Assembly (NCBI GenBank): GCA_002337605.1
Contig: DDGL01000007.1
Coordinates: 186,001 to 250,000, forward strand
DNA: 64,000 nt
From: Flavobacteriaceae bacterium UBA1903
GTDB taxonomy: Bacteria; Bacteroidota; Bacteroidia; Flavobacteriales; Flavobacteriaceae
Direction: 5' to 3'
Of the stretch, positions 24,352-33,027 are shown piece by piece (position 1 is the stretch's first letter; each line of letters begins with the position of its first letter). The notes under the pieces were generated by a model that saw nothing but the letters and a program-made list of their open reading frames with translations, searched no databases and was not told the DNA's origin. The translations under genes were made by a program, and so were the position numbers.

Positions 24352-26982
24352 TTAGAATTTATAGGCAACACCCATGGAAATTGATCTTCCAGGAACAGGG
24401 CGTACACGTAAATAATTTACTTGCCCTTCTGTAATGCTACCTTCTTCAGACTCTGTAATACCTAAGCTGTCAAATAAGTTATTAGCTGAAAGGTTTGCTG
24501 AAAGATTATTGGTTACTTCAAAATTGATAAAACTATTTACAATCGCAAATCCAGGCAGCACTAATTCATTACTATCTTGAGCGAAAGCTTTGCTCTGGCC
24601 TATTACACTTAATCCTACGCTATGCTGCTTATTGCCTCCAAAGCTGTAAGAAGGAACCAGGCTGTAAATAAAATCTGGCTGTCGTCTTGGGGTATTACCA
24701 GCATTGTCTCCAGAATCAATCTCTGCATTGGTATAGGTAATAGTTCCGCGAACATTTAGATCGTTATAACGGTAGCTTCCTTCTATTTCTACACCTATAG
24801 ATTTGTAGTCGTTTTCGATTATTTCTTGAGTGGTAGCTTCAAAACCACCTTCTTCAATGGTTTTAGCATAAAATACAGTTGCATATACCGTTGCATTTTC
24901 AAAACCTCCTTTATACCCCACTTCAGCCTGATTGATAAAATCTAGTGCATTCACTTGGTCTCCATCAAGATAGTTTAAGCCGGCGAAAAGAATACGATCT
25001 GCCTTTGCTGATCCCCCCCTACTATAACGCCCAAAGACTGCTTGATTATCTGTTAGCAAATAATTGGCACCAAGCGAGTATGAAACATAATCGTAGTCAT
25101 AGTTTACTATCGTAGGGTTTGCTAGATCAATAGACTGCACCGTTTGCTCGGCTAAAGAAATTTCACCATCGTTATTTACGTCAACCTGAGAAGTTACAGG
25201 CCCTGCAAACGAACCATCTACTTGACCAAAATCGAAACGAACACTTCCATCAAAATTTAATTTTTCTGTTGCTTCAAAGCCAACGGCTAGAAAAGGAGCT
25301 GACGTATTGTATTGCGTATCGTAACTTCTCTGACAGCAATTTCCAAAGAAAGCTGCTCCATAACCAAAAAGTCCGTTGTCTGTGAGTCTATTTCCATCTG
25401 CATCATTGGCATTTATCAATCGAGCATTATCACCGTTAGCTTCTAACAGGTATGAGTTCCAAAGCCAAGACATTGATACATTTTGGAATCCTTTAAAATA
25501 CCCTAACGTCACATTTACATTGTCAAATTTCTTAGTGATACGTAAATCGTTCATGAAGTTATTGAAGTTATTCAATTGCGTATCAAACAATACAACAGGT
25601 GTTACGAGAGCACCATTTGGTACTACGCCACCATTTTGATAGGCAAGAGATGCAAATCCATTTCCGGTTGCAAAATCTCCAGCAAGAAAATCACCTGCTG
25701 TTTGTACACTAGCAGGGAACGGTGAGTTAAACCCTCCTTTATTCATGGAGAAACGCCCGTTATTTTTGATCCTCCAGCCATCTAACAATTCAAATGAAGC
25801 CTCTAATCCAAGTGATATGCTTACAGGGTGCATTCCATCTGTTATATTAGATCTTCTGCGTTCACCATTTTCTCCCAATCCTACACTCTGTGTCAAAAAT
25901 GCCGTATGTAAGGTTTGATTGTTCGCATCAAAATTAGGGATATCTTCAAAGTTTGGATCTGCATTTGTTCCAGTTACCTGTATCGGGTTTGGGAGATACG
26001 CTATTGCCCTATCGTTTAAATATTTTCCATATAATCGCACATATCCTTTTTCAAATTCTTTGGTGATATTTAATTTAAATTGTCCGCCATTATTTCCAGT
26101 ATACCCCGCATCACGAATTCCTTCACCTAGGCGGTAAAAACCTCCCATATGAAAATATAGGCCTTCTCCAATCGGAGCACCATATTCAAAATCTGTTCTA
26201 AAGTTTCCGTAATCTAGACCAAAATTGGTCGCTATAGAACCTCCTTCTCTTTTCCCAGTTTTGCTTATAAGGTTAATAATTGCACCCGGTGAGTTTGAAG
26301 ATAAAGTAGAGGCAGAACCACCACGTATAGCTTCAATTCTTGAAATATTAGCATCATAACGAGTAAAAATATCTGCTGTAGCAAATGCAATGTCGCCAAA
26401 TAACAATACAGGCAATCCATCTTCCTGCAGTTGAACATATTTAGATCCACCAGAAGATACCGGCACTCCACGAACAGCTATATTAGCATTACCTTCTCCA
26501 CCCGATGATTCTGAGCGAATACCAGGAACGGTTCTGAAAATTTCAGCAGTAGTTCTTGGCGCAGATTCAACTATATCTGTAGGTTTTAATGATGTGACCG
26601 AAACACTCGATTCTATTCGAGATTGAGGATTTGTTACTCCTGTTACAATTACAGTATCTAATGATTCTGCATCTTCACTCATACTAAAAGTGAGTGTAAC
26701 ATCACTTCCACTTACGGCCACACTCTCTTTAACATTAGTATAACCTATATAAGAAGCCGAAACTATATAAGATCCGTCTTCCACGTTAGAAATAGTAAAA
26801 TTTCCATCGAAATCAGTAATTGCACCCTTGTTAGTTTGTTCGATAATAACATTAACGCCACTTAAAGGTACTCCTAATTCATCAGTAACTGTACCCGAAA
26901 TAGTAGATTGCGCAATCATCAGGTTTGCTACAAAAAACATGAAGATTGTGAGGTACAAAGTAATAATCTTTGAATTTTTCAT
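24352..26982 (-). CDS. TonB-dependent outer-membrane receptor (SusD-less)
   Basis: 876 residues. Signal peptide, a carboxypeptidase-regulatory-like domain (TISGTVTDELGVPLSGVNV), then the plug (SAPRTTAEIFRTVPGIR, GNANIAVRGVP, ISRIEAIRGGSASTL) and a beta-barrel ending in the typical GVAYKF. It imports a ligand across the outer membrane with TonB energy. No SusD-like lipoprotein lies nearby, unlike most polysaccharide loci, which fits a small sugar such as a disaccharide. It is the first gene of the operon facing the LacI operators. Confidence 0.92.
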   Translation of the reverse strand: MKNSKIITLYLTIFMFFVANLMIAQSTISGTVTDELGVPLSGVNVIIEQTNKGAITDFDGNFTISNVEDGSYIVSASYIGYTNVKESVAVSGSDVTLTFSMSEDAESLDTVIVTGVTNPQSRIESSVSVTSLKPTDIVESAPRTTAEIFRTVPGIRSESSGGEGNANIAVRGVPVSSGGSKYVQLQEDGLPVLLFGDIAFATADIFTRYDANISRIEAIRGGSASTLSSNSPGAIINLISKTGKREGGSIATNFGLDYGNFRTDFEYGAPIGEGLYFHMGGFYRLGEGIRDAGYTGNNGGQFKLNITKEFEKGYVRLYGKYLNDRAIAYLPNPIQVTGTNADPNFEDIPNFDANNQTLHTAFLTQSVGLGENGERRRSNITDGMHPVSISLGLEASFELLDGWRIKNNGRFSMNKGGFNSPFPASVQTAGDFLAGDFATGNGFASLAYQNGGVVPNGALVTPVVLFDTQLNNFNNFMNDLRITKKFDNVNVTLGYFKGFQNVSMSWLWNSYLLEANGDNARLINANDADGNRLTDNGLFGYGAAFFGNCCQRSYDTQYNTSAPFLAVGFEATEKLNFDGSVRFDFGQVDGSFAGPVTSQVDVNNDGEISLAEQTVQSIDLANPTIVNYDYDYVSYSLGANYLLTDNQAVFGRYSRGGSAKADRILFAGLNYLDGDQVNALDFINQAEVGYKGGFENATVYATVFYAKTIEEGGFEATTQEIIENDYKSIGVEIEGSYRYNDLNVRGTITYTNAEIDSGDNAGNTPRRQPDFIYSLVPSYSFGGNKQHSVGLSVIGQSKAFAQDSNELVLPGFAIVNSFINFEVTNNLSANLSANNLFDSLGITESEEGSITEGQVNYLRVRPVPGRSISMGVAYKF

Positions 26983-27063
26983 CTTTGTTGGTTTTACAAA
27001 TTATTGAATTAATAATAAATCAAATGTAAAATGTAGAATTATGAAAAAATGTGATATTTTTAA

Positions 27064-27098
27064 CGAAATCGTTTTCGAAATCAACGAAAACGTTTTCG
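27064..27098. promoter_or_regulatory. Twin LacI-family operators
   Basis: Two 14-bp palindromes, CGAAATCGTTTTCG (one mismatch) and CGAAAACGTTTTCG (perfect), with centres 21 bp apart, i.e. two helical turns. They lie between the TonB receptor start (26982) and the divergent LacI gene (27137), so both can be repressed together. The central CG and A/T-rich halves are typical of LacI/GalR sites. Confidence 0.85.
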
Positions 27099-27136
27099 GA
27101 ATAAATTATTATATTGCTTCTAATAATTAAATAATT

Positions 27137-28159
27137 GTGAATACGGTAACACTTCAAGAAATTGCAAATACACTCGGAATTTCAGTTTCTACTGCTTCTA
27201 AAGCCCTAAAAGACTATCCTGATGTAAGTAAAAAAACTAAAGCGAGGGTTAAAGAATTAGCAAAAACTTTAAATTATAAACCAAACCCTTTTGCAGTAAA
27301 TCTTAGAACTAAACAATCTAAAACTATTGGTGTAATTATTCCAGAATTAGTACATCATTTTTTCTCAAGTGTTATAAAAGGGATAATAAATCAAGCTGAA
27401 AAAAAAGGGTATCTAGTTATCACTCTCCAATCTAATGAATCATACACATTAGAAAAAAAGCAAATTCAATTACTTCTCGATAAAAATGTCGATGGTATTT
27501 TAATTTCCCTTGCAAATGATACAGCAGTATTTGACCATATAAAACACGTGATTGAGAAAAAAACTCCTTTAGTAATGTTTGATAAAATTGCAAAAGTAGT
27601 TTCCTGCTCTAAAATAATTATAAATGATCGTGCCGCTGCATATAATGCTACTAAGTATTTAATAGATACTGGATGCAAACGTATTGCACACTTTAGAGGT
27701 CCTTTATTGCCTCAAAATTCTATTGATCGATTTCTTGGTTATAAGAAAGCGCTAGATGATTTTAATATTGAATATGATCCTTCTCTTGTTTATATATGTA
27801 ATGATATGACATTTGAAGAAGGAGAAATTTTTGCTGAAAAATTAATTAATGATAGAAAAAATGTTGATGGTATTTTTATAAACACTGACTTAGTAGCTAT
27901 TGGAGCGATAACAAAATTTAACGCATTAGGTGTTAAAATTCCTGAAGATATATCTATAATAGGTTTTAGCAATTGGTTTATGTCTTCTGCAATTACTCCC
28001 ACTTTAACGACGGTTGATCAACCTGGTTATAAAATGGGTAAAATTGCCTTTAAAAGATTATATAAGGAGCTAAACCATATAAAGAATAAAAAAGAGTTTT
28101 CTCCAAAAATTATTGAACTAGACACTAGTTTAATAGTTAGAGAATCTACCAAAACTTAA
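27137..28159 (+). CDS. LacI/GalR-family transcriptional regulator
   Basis: 340 residues from a GTG start. The N-terminal helix-turn-helix (TLQEIANTLGISVSTASKAL and the hinge helix ALKDYPDVSKKTKARVKELA) is classical LacI, followed by a periplasmic-binding-like sugar-sensing domain (TIGVIIPELVHHFFSSVIKGI to TTVDQPGYKMG). It is divergent from the sugar operon and adjoins two matching palindromes, so it is very likely its repressor, released by the imported sugar or a derivative. Confidence 0.93.
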   Translation: MNTVTLQEIANTLGISVSTASKALKDYPDVSKKTKARVKELAKTLNYKPNPFAVNLRTKQSKTIGVIIPELVHHFFSSVIKGIINQAEKKGYLVITLQSNESYTLEKKQIQLLLDKNVDGILISLANDTAVFDHIKHVIEKKTPLVMFDKIAKVVSCSKIIINDRAAAYNATKYLIDTGCKRIAHFRGPLLPQNSIDRFLGYKKALDDFNIEYDPSLVYICNDMTFEEGEIFAEKLINDRKNVDGIFINTDLVAIGAITKFNALGVKIPEDISIIGFSNWFMSSAITPTLTTVDQPGYKMGKIAFKRLYKELNHIKNKKEFSPKIIELDTSLIVRESTKT

Positions 28160-28362
28160 CGTATAATAACGAATTAATTGGATGTATAAAGTTTTGAGGT
28201 AATTATTCTCACGCCACACACTTCAACTCCACCCTACTCCAGCCAACGCTGTAAAGAGTGTTCCTATTCACATTGTTTAAACAAAAAACCAGTTTTAATA
28301 AAATTTGCAATATTGTACGTAATCTTAGATCCTTAAAATTTCAAATACGCAAATGTCGTGCA

Positions 28363-28746
28363 TTACAATTGCACCTTTTGTTCCAGAATGTGGATAAGCT
28401 CCTTTGAACCATATTGAAAATGATCCTTTATATGTAGCACGGATATTTTTTGAAAAAAGGCATTTCCAAATTTTTTAGTAATGGCTTGCTGGTGTTTGGT
28501 TTCCATAACAAATATGTGTGTAGCAGCATCCAAAAGTTCTTTTGACATATACGTGGTGCCTTCCTGGTCACAAATGACCTGATTGGTTCCAGCCGACTCA
28601 AATACCTGCTCGGGAAAAACTTCCTGAAAATGATCCTCTGCAGTTCTCGATCGGTCTTTGTTTGCTGAGCAGATGAAAAGTATTTTTTTGATGATTGGGT
28701 TTATTATGTCAAATAGAAATGTGCTCGGTAAATATAAGTATATCAC
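28363..28746 (-). CDS. LMW protein-tyrosine-phosphatase-like protein
   Basis: 127 residues. FICSANKDRSRTAEDHF carries the C-x5-R-S P-loop of the low-molecular-weight phosphatases, though the second half is short and the usual C-terminal DPD acid is not seen; HIKDHF may stand in its place. The first 18 residues (to NPIIKK) look like an unneeded extension, and family members usually begin near KKILFIC, so the true start may be non-ATG and downstream. Function uncertain. Confidence 0.65.
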   Translation of the reverse strand: MIYLYLPSTFLFDIINPIIKKILFICSANKDRSRTAEDHFQEVFPEQVFESAGTNQVICDQEGTTYMSKELLDAATHIFVMETKHQQAITKKFGNAFFQKISVLHIKDHFQYGSKELIHILEQKVQL

Positions 28747-28851
28747 CTTTTCTTTTTCCTTGAAGAAAAAAAAATCGAGCTTGTGAAATTCACGAGCTAC
28801 GCTTTATAAAATATTAAAACGGCGAAAACAAAAAAATCAAGACTCCACAAA

Positions 28852-29019
28852 CAAGCAAAACTTTCAAAACAACAATTTTTAAGAATTCACCGTACGTATA
28901 TCATTTTTATCCATTACATTCAATCCTTTACCAACGAATACACTACAATTAACAATCAATCACTCCCCATAAGTAGAACCTACAAGAAAGACGTTTTGCA
29001 GTTTCTCGAAAATATTTGA
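28852..29019 (+). pseudogene. 3' fragment of a LytTR response-regulator gene
   Basis: Reading in the original frame gives 55 residues ending SRTYKKDVLQFLENI plus a stop. By my count they match 45 of 55 at the C-terminus of the response regulator at 17710-18426. Only the second half of the DNA-binding domain remains, with no start codon, so it is a relic. Nucleotide identity is also high but with many silent changes, so the copy is not recent. Confidence 0.8.
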
Positions 29020-29022
29020 GAT

Positions 29023-29195
29023 TATTCCCATTTCACTTCGCTCCTACCCACCTTCGCTAAAAAGCTTCGGCGGACAAATCGTCGTTTCGTGATAAGAATG
29101 TTCTATTAACATCGTAAAGAAACTTAAAAAATAAAATTTTTTGAAGAAACTATAGTGACAATTTTTCGCTACTACCCAAAGTTCAAGGTACAAAC
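29023..29195. repeat. Dispersed intergenic repeat, copy 2
   Basis: Matches 14275-14422; the best block is TTCTATTAACATCGTAAA, AAATTTTTTGAAGAAACTAT and CCCAAAGTTCAAGGTACA. A weak third relative may lie around 28257-28285 (GTGTTCCTATTCACATTGTT). Confidence 0.6.
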
Positions 29196-29224
29196 TATGT
29201 TTAGTAGCAATCGCAACTAGATGC

Positions 29225-31036
29225 CTAATTAGCAGTGGCATTCACAAAATACATTTTCATACTCCCTCGATTCTTCACTTCTATTTCGCCGCGGTAGCTA
29301 CATTTCCAATGGTCTTTTACCAGCTCGTAGGTGGTTTCACTAATATTTACCTTTCCGGGTTCAGACATCGTTTCCATACGGGAAGCGACATTCACGGTGT
29401 CTCCCCAGATGTCGTACGCAAATTTCTTGGTCCCAACGACCCCGGCAACTACAGGTCCCGAGTTGATACCAATGCGTATATCGAACGTTAATTCTTTGGC
29501 ATTGCGATCCTTTTTTGTGTTCTCTACAAAGGAAGCTAGTTCAAAAGCTGCCTGTACCATTCTAGTTGCGTGATCTTCGGTGTGCTGATGCAAGCCTCCG
29601 GCACACATATATGCATCTCCTATGGTTTTAATTTTTTCTAACCCATGTTTTTCAATAATCGTATCGAATGCTGAAAAGTAAAAGCCAACAGTTTCAACCA
29701 GCGCCTCTGGCGAAAGGCCTTCAGAATAGGTCGTAAAGCCCTTAAAATCTGTAAATAAGACCGTAACAGCCTCATATTTTCTGGCGGTAACCTTCCCGTT
29801 TCGTTTTAATTCCTCGGCGGTTTCCTCCGGAAGGATATTTAACAATAACCTATCCGATCTATCACGCTCCTCTTCAATGATCTGTTTTGTTTTTCTTATA
29901 AAGTTAATCCGCCTGAATTGTCCTATGGCAAGAAGGGCAATTAAAAATAAGGCAATAATGGTAGCAATAACCAGAATACGCTGATTCTTGCGCTTTTGCT
30001 CGGACAAATCTATTTCTGCCTGTTTTTGTGATACTTCGAAATTGGTACGTTGGTCTGCCATTTGCTGTACTCTTTCAATATTTCTCACACTGTCCCTGTA
30101 TACGATATGGTCTTTAAAGAATTTATAGGCATTTGTCTGGTCTCCCTGCGCTTCGTACACTTCTGAAAGTTTAAGACTGGCATCACTAATTTGGTTGTTA
30201 AGTCCGTGTTGCATTGCCAACTCCAAACTTCTCTGGGCGTATCGCAATGCGGTCTGTAGCTCATTTTTTCTGAAATAAATATCAGACATATACGTGAGGT
30301 AGATAGCAATACCATAATAATCTTCCAAGGCTTCCAGCATGGAAATGGCTTCATTGATGTTTTTTTCGGCCAGGGTGTCATTTCCTTGTTCGGCATATAC
30401 CATCCCAACATTCCCCAAGTTATAAGCGGTTCCTATTAAATAGTCAATTTCCTTAAACAATAATGCGGACTCATCAAAATAGTCGAGAGCCTTCTTATAC
30501 TCTTTGGCATTGAAAGCTTCATCGCCTGCATTCAGCAAAGCACTTGCAAGGGCGGTCGTATCGGTTGTCTTTCGTAGCGTTTCAATTCCTTGTGTATAAT
30601 AGATCTCAGCATTGGCAGGGTTTCCCATTTCAGAATAAATATTTGCCACTGCAATAGTAATGGCTCCCACGGCTCTTGTATCGTCAATGCGTTTTGCATA
30701 GCTTATGCCTTTAAAATAGGATGCGATCGCAAGGTCGTATTCTCCGCTATGGTGCAGGGCATTTCCCTTTTGCAAATGCCCACTTAGTAAATAGTCAAAA
30801 AGGGAATCTGTAGCAGCTTGTTTAATAAGTGCTTCCGCAAAGGCCTGTTGTTTGTCTGGCGTAGAAGATTCTTCTGCAATTTTTTTCAGTAACGCAAGCT
30901 TATCGCCCTCATAGGTTTCAGACTCATAGAGTTTGATCAAGCTGTCGGCCAATTTCTGGTTTTGAGCAGCAATGCCTGAGAACATAAGACAAAAGAGTCC
31001 CAGTACCCATACAAATGATTTTTTCCCTACCCCCAT
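29225..31036 (-). CDS. TPR-containing class III adenylate cyclase
   Basis: 603 residues. Signal peptide, seven or so TPR-like repeats in about 90-320 (periplasmic), a transmembrane helix at 354-372, then a cytoplasmic class III cyclase domain. The metal Asps are Asp430 (LFTDFKGFT) and Asp474 (KTIGDAYM), adenine is selected by Lys470 and Asp542 (YDIWGDTVN), and the transition state uses Asn549 and Arg553. So it should make cAMP in response to something bound outside by the TPRs. The signal is unknown. Confidence 0.88.
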   Translation of the reverse strand: MGVGKKSFVWVLGLFCLMFSGIAAQNQKLADSLIKLYESETYEGDKLALLKKIAEESSTPDKQQAFAEALIKQAATDSLFDYLLSGHLQKGNALHHSGEYDLAIASYFKGISYAKRIDDTRAVGAITIAVANIYSEMGNPANAEIYYTQGIETLRKTTDTTALASALLNAGDEAFNAKEYKKALDYFDESALLFKEIDYLIGTAYNLGNVGMVYAEQGNDTLAEKNINEAISMLEALEDYYGIAIYLTYMSDIYFRKNELQTALRYAQRSLELAMQHGLNNQISDASLKLSEVYEAQGDQTNAYKFFKDHIVYRDSVRNIERVQQMADQRTNFEVSQKQAEIDLSEQKRKNQRILVIATIIALFLIALLAIGQFRRINFIRKTKQIIEEERDRSDRLLLNILPEETAEELKRNGKVTARKYEAVTVLFTDFKGFTTYSEGLSPEALVETVGFYFSAFDTIIEKHGLEKIKTIGDAYMCAGGLHQHTEDHATRMVQAAFELASFVENTKKDRNAKELTFDIRIGINSGPVVAGVVGTKKFAYDIWGDTVNVASRMETMSEPGKVNISETTYELVKDHWKCSYRGEIEVKNRGSMKMYFVNATAN

Positions 31037-31074
31037 GGTTCTTGTTACATTTTTTTTTGTGTCTATACTGTTTC

Positions 31075-31551
31075 TTAGTTGGTTGGGGATACAAATTCAA
31101 AATAGCGCCAATCGCCCTTATTGCCTTCTGGCACATACGTAAAGCCAAAGAAACGCAACCAGGTAAACAGGCCAGGATGCTGCGATATAGAGTATATTCC
31201 TAAAGTGCATCCTCTATACAATTTGGCTTTGTTCCTAAGAGTCTTACGCATTTCGAAGCTTATCTTCATGGCGTGTTCCTCGTAATGATGACTGCATACA
31301 AAAAAAGTGGTATACTTGGTATCGGTGAGCTTGTAGCCTCCCAAGAGTGCAATGGGCTCTTTGTTGGCTGTTCTCCAAATAGCTGAGTATCCCTCCCCTT
31401 TTGTTAACTCAAGGAGTTCCTTGATATAGGCAAACATGCTCTTTCTACTATTTTCATCTCGAAGCCTCCATTCTGCTTCCGAGATGCTCCAGGGATTATT
31501 TAAAACATACGTAAGGTCCTCGGTCGTTATTTCATTTTGTAGTACTGCCAT
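31075..31551 (-). CDS. Conserved hypothetical, possible GNAT-fold protein
   Basis: 158 residues, no signal peptide. Alternating strands and helices (YSAIWRTANKEPIALLGGYKL, TTFFVCSHHYEEHAMKISFE, GIYSISQHPGLFTWLRFFGF) resemble an acyltransferase (GNAT) fold, with the last segment like the family's motif B region. I do not see a clear acetyl-CoA loop (R/QxxGxG/A), so the call is tentative. It is 38 bp upstream of the cyclase gene on the same strand and could be co-transcribed. Confidence 0.5.
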   Translation of the reverse strand: MAVLQNEITTEDLTYVLNNPWSISEAEWRLRDENSRKSMFAYIKELLELTKGEGYSAIWRTANKEPIALLGGYKLTDTKYTTFFVCSHHYEEHAMKISFEMRKTLRNKAKLYRGCTLGIYSISQHPGLFTWLRFFGFTYVPEGNKGDWRYFEFVSPTN

Positions 31552-31681
31552 ACTATTTTTTAAGAGAAAGCTTGTTTATAATAGAAGGGATCGCCCTGTG
31601 AACGAACAGATAGTTACATTCCAAGGTTTTTTAATCGCTGTATTCAACTTCAGGTAGCTGTTTACTAAAAATTAAAACCAA

Positions 31682-32056
31682 TTACACTTTCATATTTAGC
31701 TTAGGATCCTGTTCATAGACGGTTCCTTCGTGACCTTTTACGGTATAATATAGGGTGTATTCGCTATTTAGTATTGCCTTTTTTGGGCCTATGGTACCCG
31801 TAAAATTATTTTCAGGAGTAGGATTAATACTGAACAGATCTCCTGCGCTTTCTGTAATTTGTGTAATAGCAATAATATCGCCAGCGGTTACAAAAATAAC
31901 TTGTTGCCCGGGGACAACTTCTGTCGTAAAATCGGCATCATTCGCTCCTCCTATGGGAACCGATGTTAGACCATCCGAAAGACCTGGAGGCCAAGGAAGG
32001 GCTGTAGTTGCAGATACGGTAATTGTAATGGGTAATGGTTTAGGTCCTGGGCACAT
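31682..32056 (-). CDS. Small hypothetical, beta-rich protein
   Basis: 124 residues beginning MCPGPKPLPITITVSATTAL. No signal peptide, membrane helix or known motif. The composition (many Thr, Ser, Gly, Pro) and alternating pattern suggest an all-beta fold, and the GQQVIFVTAGDIIAITQI stretch looks like paired strands. The start is the only nearby ATG. A short cysteine-rich reading frame lies just upstream on the same strand (see findings). Function unknown. Confidence 0.5.
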   Translation of the reverse strand: MCPGPKPLPITITVSATTALPWPPGLSDGLTSVPIGGANDADFTTEVVPGQQVIFVTAGDIIAITQITESAGDLFSINPTPENNFTGTIGPKKAILNSEYTLYYTVKGHEGTVYEQDPKLNMKV

Positions 32057-32409
32057 AGTGGTTGGTTTTAAGGTTAATTGATTTGTTAGTTCTATATTGA
32101 ATTAAAGATGCACTCGTAAACAGAATATCAATTTGGGACCAATCCTTCAGGTACATATACCAGCACCTGGACAACCACATAAGTTGTTTAAAACTAGTCA
32201 ATTAATTTCGATAATCCTAAGAAATTCTTTCAATTGATTTATATTCACAACGAAGTGTGACTCGTTTTAACTTTAAAAGTATTTGGTTCTCGTTTCGGTT
32301 TCAAGAAATTTGAACTATTTTCATGTAAAAGAATATACTTTTTAAATGCCCTTATAGAGAAAAAGTAACTTCGCCTATTTAAACCCAATACAGATAGTAT
32401 CTTTGCACT
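32057..32409. other. Intergenic stretch between divergent genes
   Basis: About 350 bp, no certain gene. It must hold the promoters of the two divergent genes. A TATCTTTG box (32398-32405) abuts the helicase start. On the minus strand 32147-32248 can encode two short peptides split by a TGA, the second rich in Cys and Gly (LCGCPGAGICT). Confidence 0.5.
32398..32405 (+). promoter_or_regulatory. Bacteroidota -7 promoter box (TATCTTTG)
   Basis: Exact TAnnTTTG match five bases before the helicase-fragment ATG. If functional, transcription would start about at the ATG (leaderless), or the true start is Met19 at 32464. Confidence 0.5.
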
Positions 32410-33027
32410 ATGCCTTTTAAAAAATTACATCCATATTTACAGGAAAAACTGGCCGCCCAGGATATGAGCACTCCTACTGCTTTCGAAAGTAAGGCCATCC
32501 CTGTTATTAAAAGTGGTGCGAATACGTATTGTACGGCTCCAGCGGGTAGCGGTAAAACCACCTCCCTTATTTTAACTACCCTACAACGCTTAAAGTTTAA
32601 AGCCGTAGGAAAGGCACCCAGGGCTGTAGTGCTGGTCGAAAATAAAGAAAAAGCACTAGAACTCTACGATGAATTTTTAGTCTATACGATGCACACCCCA
32701 GTGCGAGTGTATGTAGGCCATGAGCAGCTCCATGTAGATGTGCAAAAATCTGAGATCTTTATGGGAATAGATGTTCTTATTTCTACCCCTAAGGCGATGA
32801 ACAAGCTCTTTTTAATGGAAGGAGTGCCTGTTTCTCAGCTAAAGATATTTAGCGTAGACGACGCCGAATTTCTGGTACAGCAATCAGCATATACAGCGTT
32901 ATTATCGATAACGCAGAGCATCAAAAAATGCCAATATGTATTATATGCTGAAGAATTAAAACCCAAGTTAAAACGCTTTGAAGAATATTTTATGGAATAT
33001 GCCAGAAAAGTTCAGATAAAAGAATGA
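32410..33027 (+). CDS. Single-RecA-domain DEAD/DEAH-box-like protein
   Basis: 205 residues covering only the N-terminal RecA domain of a DEAD-box protein. Motif I is APAGSGKTTS, motif Ia-like VLVENKEKA and LISTPKA follow, and motif II is degenerate as DDAE (FSVDDAEF). There is no helicase C-terminal domain or motif VI, so it should not unwind RNA by itself. Short proteins like this are common in Flavobacteriaceae, so it is not simply broken. The stop overlaps thiE by 4 bp (ATGA). Confidence 0.75.
   Translation: MPFKKLHPYLQEKLAAQDMSTPTAFESKAIPVIKSGANTYCTAPAGSGKTTSLILTTLQRLKFKAVGKAPRAVVLVENKEKALELYDEFLVYTMHTPVRVYVGHEQLHVDVQKSEIFMGIDVLISTPKAMNKLFLMEGVPVSQLKIFSVDDAEFLVQQSAYTALLSITQSIKKCQYVLYAEELKPKLKRFEEYFMEYARKVQIKE

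Larger units (their letters stand above)
28747..29224. other. Gene-free stretch with a LytTR remnant and a dispersed repeat
   Basis: About 480 bp with no intact gene. It contains an imperfect hairpin at 28778-28797 (AGCTTGTGA/TCACGAGCT with a short loop), a LytTR gene fragment (28852-29019) and a copy of the dispersed repeat (29023-29195). Confidence 0.7.

Noticed and set aside
32198..32200. In-frame TGA as a selenocysteine codon in the Cys-rich micropeptide
   Set aside because: No SECIS-like hairpin is visible and no selenium genes are in sight; a broken frame is simpler.
32900..33023. TPP riboswitch before thiE
   Set aside because: The start overlaps the upstream gene and no THI-box structure is seen.
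32410..33027. Helicase fragment as a frameshifted pseudogene
   Set aside because: No helicase C-terminal motifs follow in any frame, the gene is neatly coupled to thiE and short versions are common in the family.
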